Assembly (NCBI GenBank): GCA_018267435.1
Contig: JAFDYM010000247.1
Location: 1-5,491, forward strand
Origin: Bacteroidota bacterium
Lineage (GTDB): Bacteria > Bacteroidota > Bacteroidia > Chitinophagales > LD1
Length of the DNA: 5,491 nucleotides
Direction: 5' to 3'
Part shown: positions 5,036-5,491 of the stretch, piece after piece
Numbering within the stretch: the first letter of the stretch is position 1
How the letters are laid out: each line of letters opens with the position of its first letter
Translations under genes and position numbers: made by a program
Notes under the pieces: generated by a model
What the model was told of the DNA's origin: nothing
The model's database searches: none
What the model saw: only the letters and a program-made list of their open reading frames with translations

Positions 5036-5491
5036 CTACACAAATTTTTCAAGGCCGTAACCATCTAAGCGGTTGCGGTAGTAGTACAATAGTTTCAAAT
5101 CTTCCGAGCCCATTTTGTCGCCCTCTTTTACCAGTGGAGATGCGGTATGGTATAGGTTGATGTTCTTCATACCATGTTCTATTATCTTATCGGCATTCCA
5201 GCGCAGCTCGGGCGATAGCTGTACCTCGCCTGCCTCCTGCATTTCCTTCAGCTTTTCCTTTAGGCGGTTTACGCCATCTACTACTTCGGCATAAGGTATC
5301 GATACTTCTTCTACGGGCGTACGCAGCAAGGTAAATATGTCAACGCCCTTGTACTTTTTGCGCATTAGTTCAAACACCGTAAAGCACACCAAGTGGCTGG
5401 TAAGCACAATGTTGTACTTGTAGTAGTTTTCTACTATGCGCTCGCCTAGTATTTTGGTGTATTCGGCATCGCGCTGTTCATCGTCCTTCAG
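5036..5491 (-). CDS. PlsB-like glycerol-3-phosphate / 1-acylglycerol-3-phosphate acyltransferase, C-terminal part
   Basis: The frame is open from the right edge to the TAG at 5038-5036, giving the last 151 residues of a gene that starts outside the window. A GTG at 5407 is only an internal codon. The fragment is mostly helical: an ERIVENYYKYNIVLTSHLV segment, then a hydrophobic FTVFELMRKK helix, an LLRTPVEEV stretch, a Lys/Glu-rich amphipathic helix (RLKEKLKEMQEAGEV), and the ending LKLLYYYRNRLDGYGLE. From memory, this arrangement and the final YYxNRLxGYGLE match the C-terminus of PlsB-type acyltransferases of Bacteroidota, which transfer an acyl chain to glycerol-3-phosphate at the membrane. 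The catalytic HX4D motif would be upstream and cannot be checked, so the name rests on the C-terminus and on the neighbour. The downstream neighbour gpsA makes the substrate of such an enzyme, which supports the call. Confidence 0.6.
   Translation of the reverse strand: MKDDEQRDAEYTKILGERIVENYYKYNIVLTSHLVCFTVFELMRKKYKGVDIFTLLRTPVEEVSIPYAEVVDGVNRLKEKLKEMQEAGEVQLSPELRWNADKIIEHGMKNINLYHTASPLVKEGDKMGSEDLKLLYYYRNRLDGYGLEKFV

Overview
The window looks like ordinary chromosomal DNA from a Bacteroidota genome, most likely a Chitinophagaceae-type organism. Three things suggest this: a surface protein ending in a type IX secretion (T9SS) type-B sorting domain, starts without clear Shine-Dalgarno sequences but with AT-rich leaders, and a lipid acyltransferase C-terminus of a kind I associate with Bacteroidota. 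The genus is an inference and cannot be fixed from this sequence.

Layout, left to right. A plus-strand fragment (1-1125) is the C-terminal part of a secreted fibronectin-III-like protein, closed by a strong hairpin terminator (1154-1189). A 208-bp gap with two palindromes leads to ribE, riboflavin synthase (1334-1921, +). A 204-bp gap with three kinds of repeat leads to a zinc-dependent, probably NADP-dependent, alcohol dehydrogenase of the YahK/CAD type (2126-3175, +), with its own terminator (3203-3240). The remaining genes are on the minus strand and converge on it: a DoxX-like four-helix membrane protein (3353-3763), gpsA (3884-4927), and, entering from the right edge, the C-terminus of a PlsB-like glycerol-3-phosphate acyltransferase (5036-5491).

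Working together: the acyltransferase and gpsA form a plausible glycerolipid pair. GpsA makes sn-glycerol-3-phosphate from dihydroxyacetone phosphate and the acyltransferase would acylate it. The DoxX-like gene lies downstream on the same strand, 120 bp from gpsA, and could be co-transcribed. RibE and the alcohol dehydrogenase look like independent units.

No new multi-gene system is visible. The unusual material is in the gaps: all five intergenic spaces carry repeats or palindromes. There are three arrays with a 7-bp period and different unit sequences, each touching or overlapping the stop codon of the gene it follows. Two unrelated REP-like palindromes share the same GCGAAGC tip. An imperfect repeat occurs as an inverted pair around the alcohol dehydrogenase gene, and three short palindromes are packed between the acyltransferase and gpsA. 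No gene-free stretch exceeds 300 bases. I saw no tRNA, rRNA, CRISPR array or insertion sequence.
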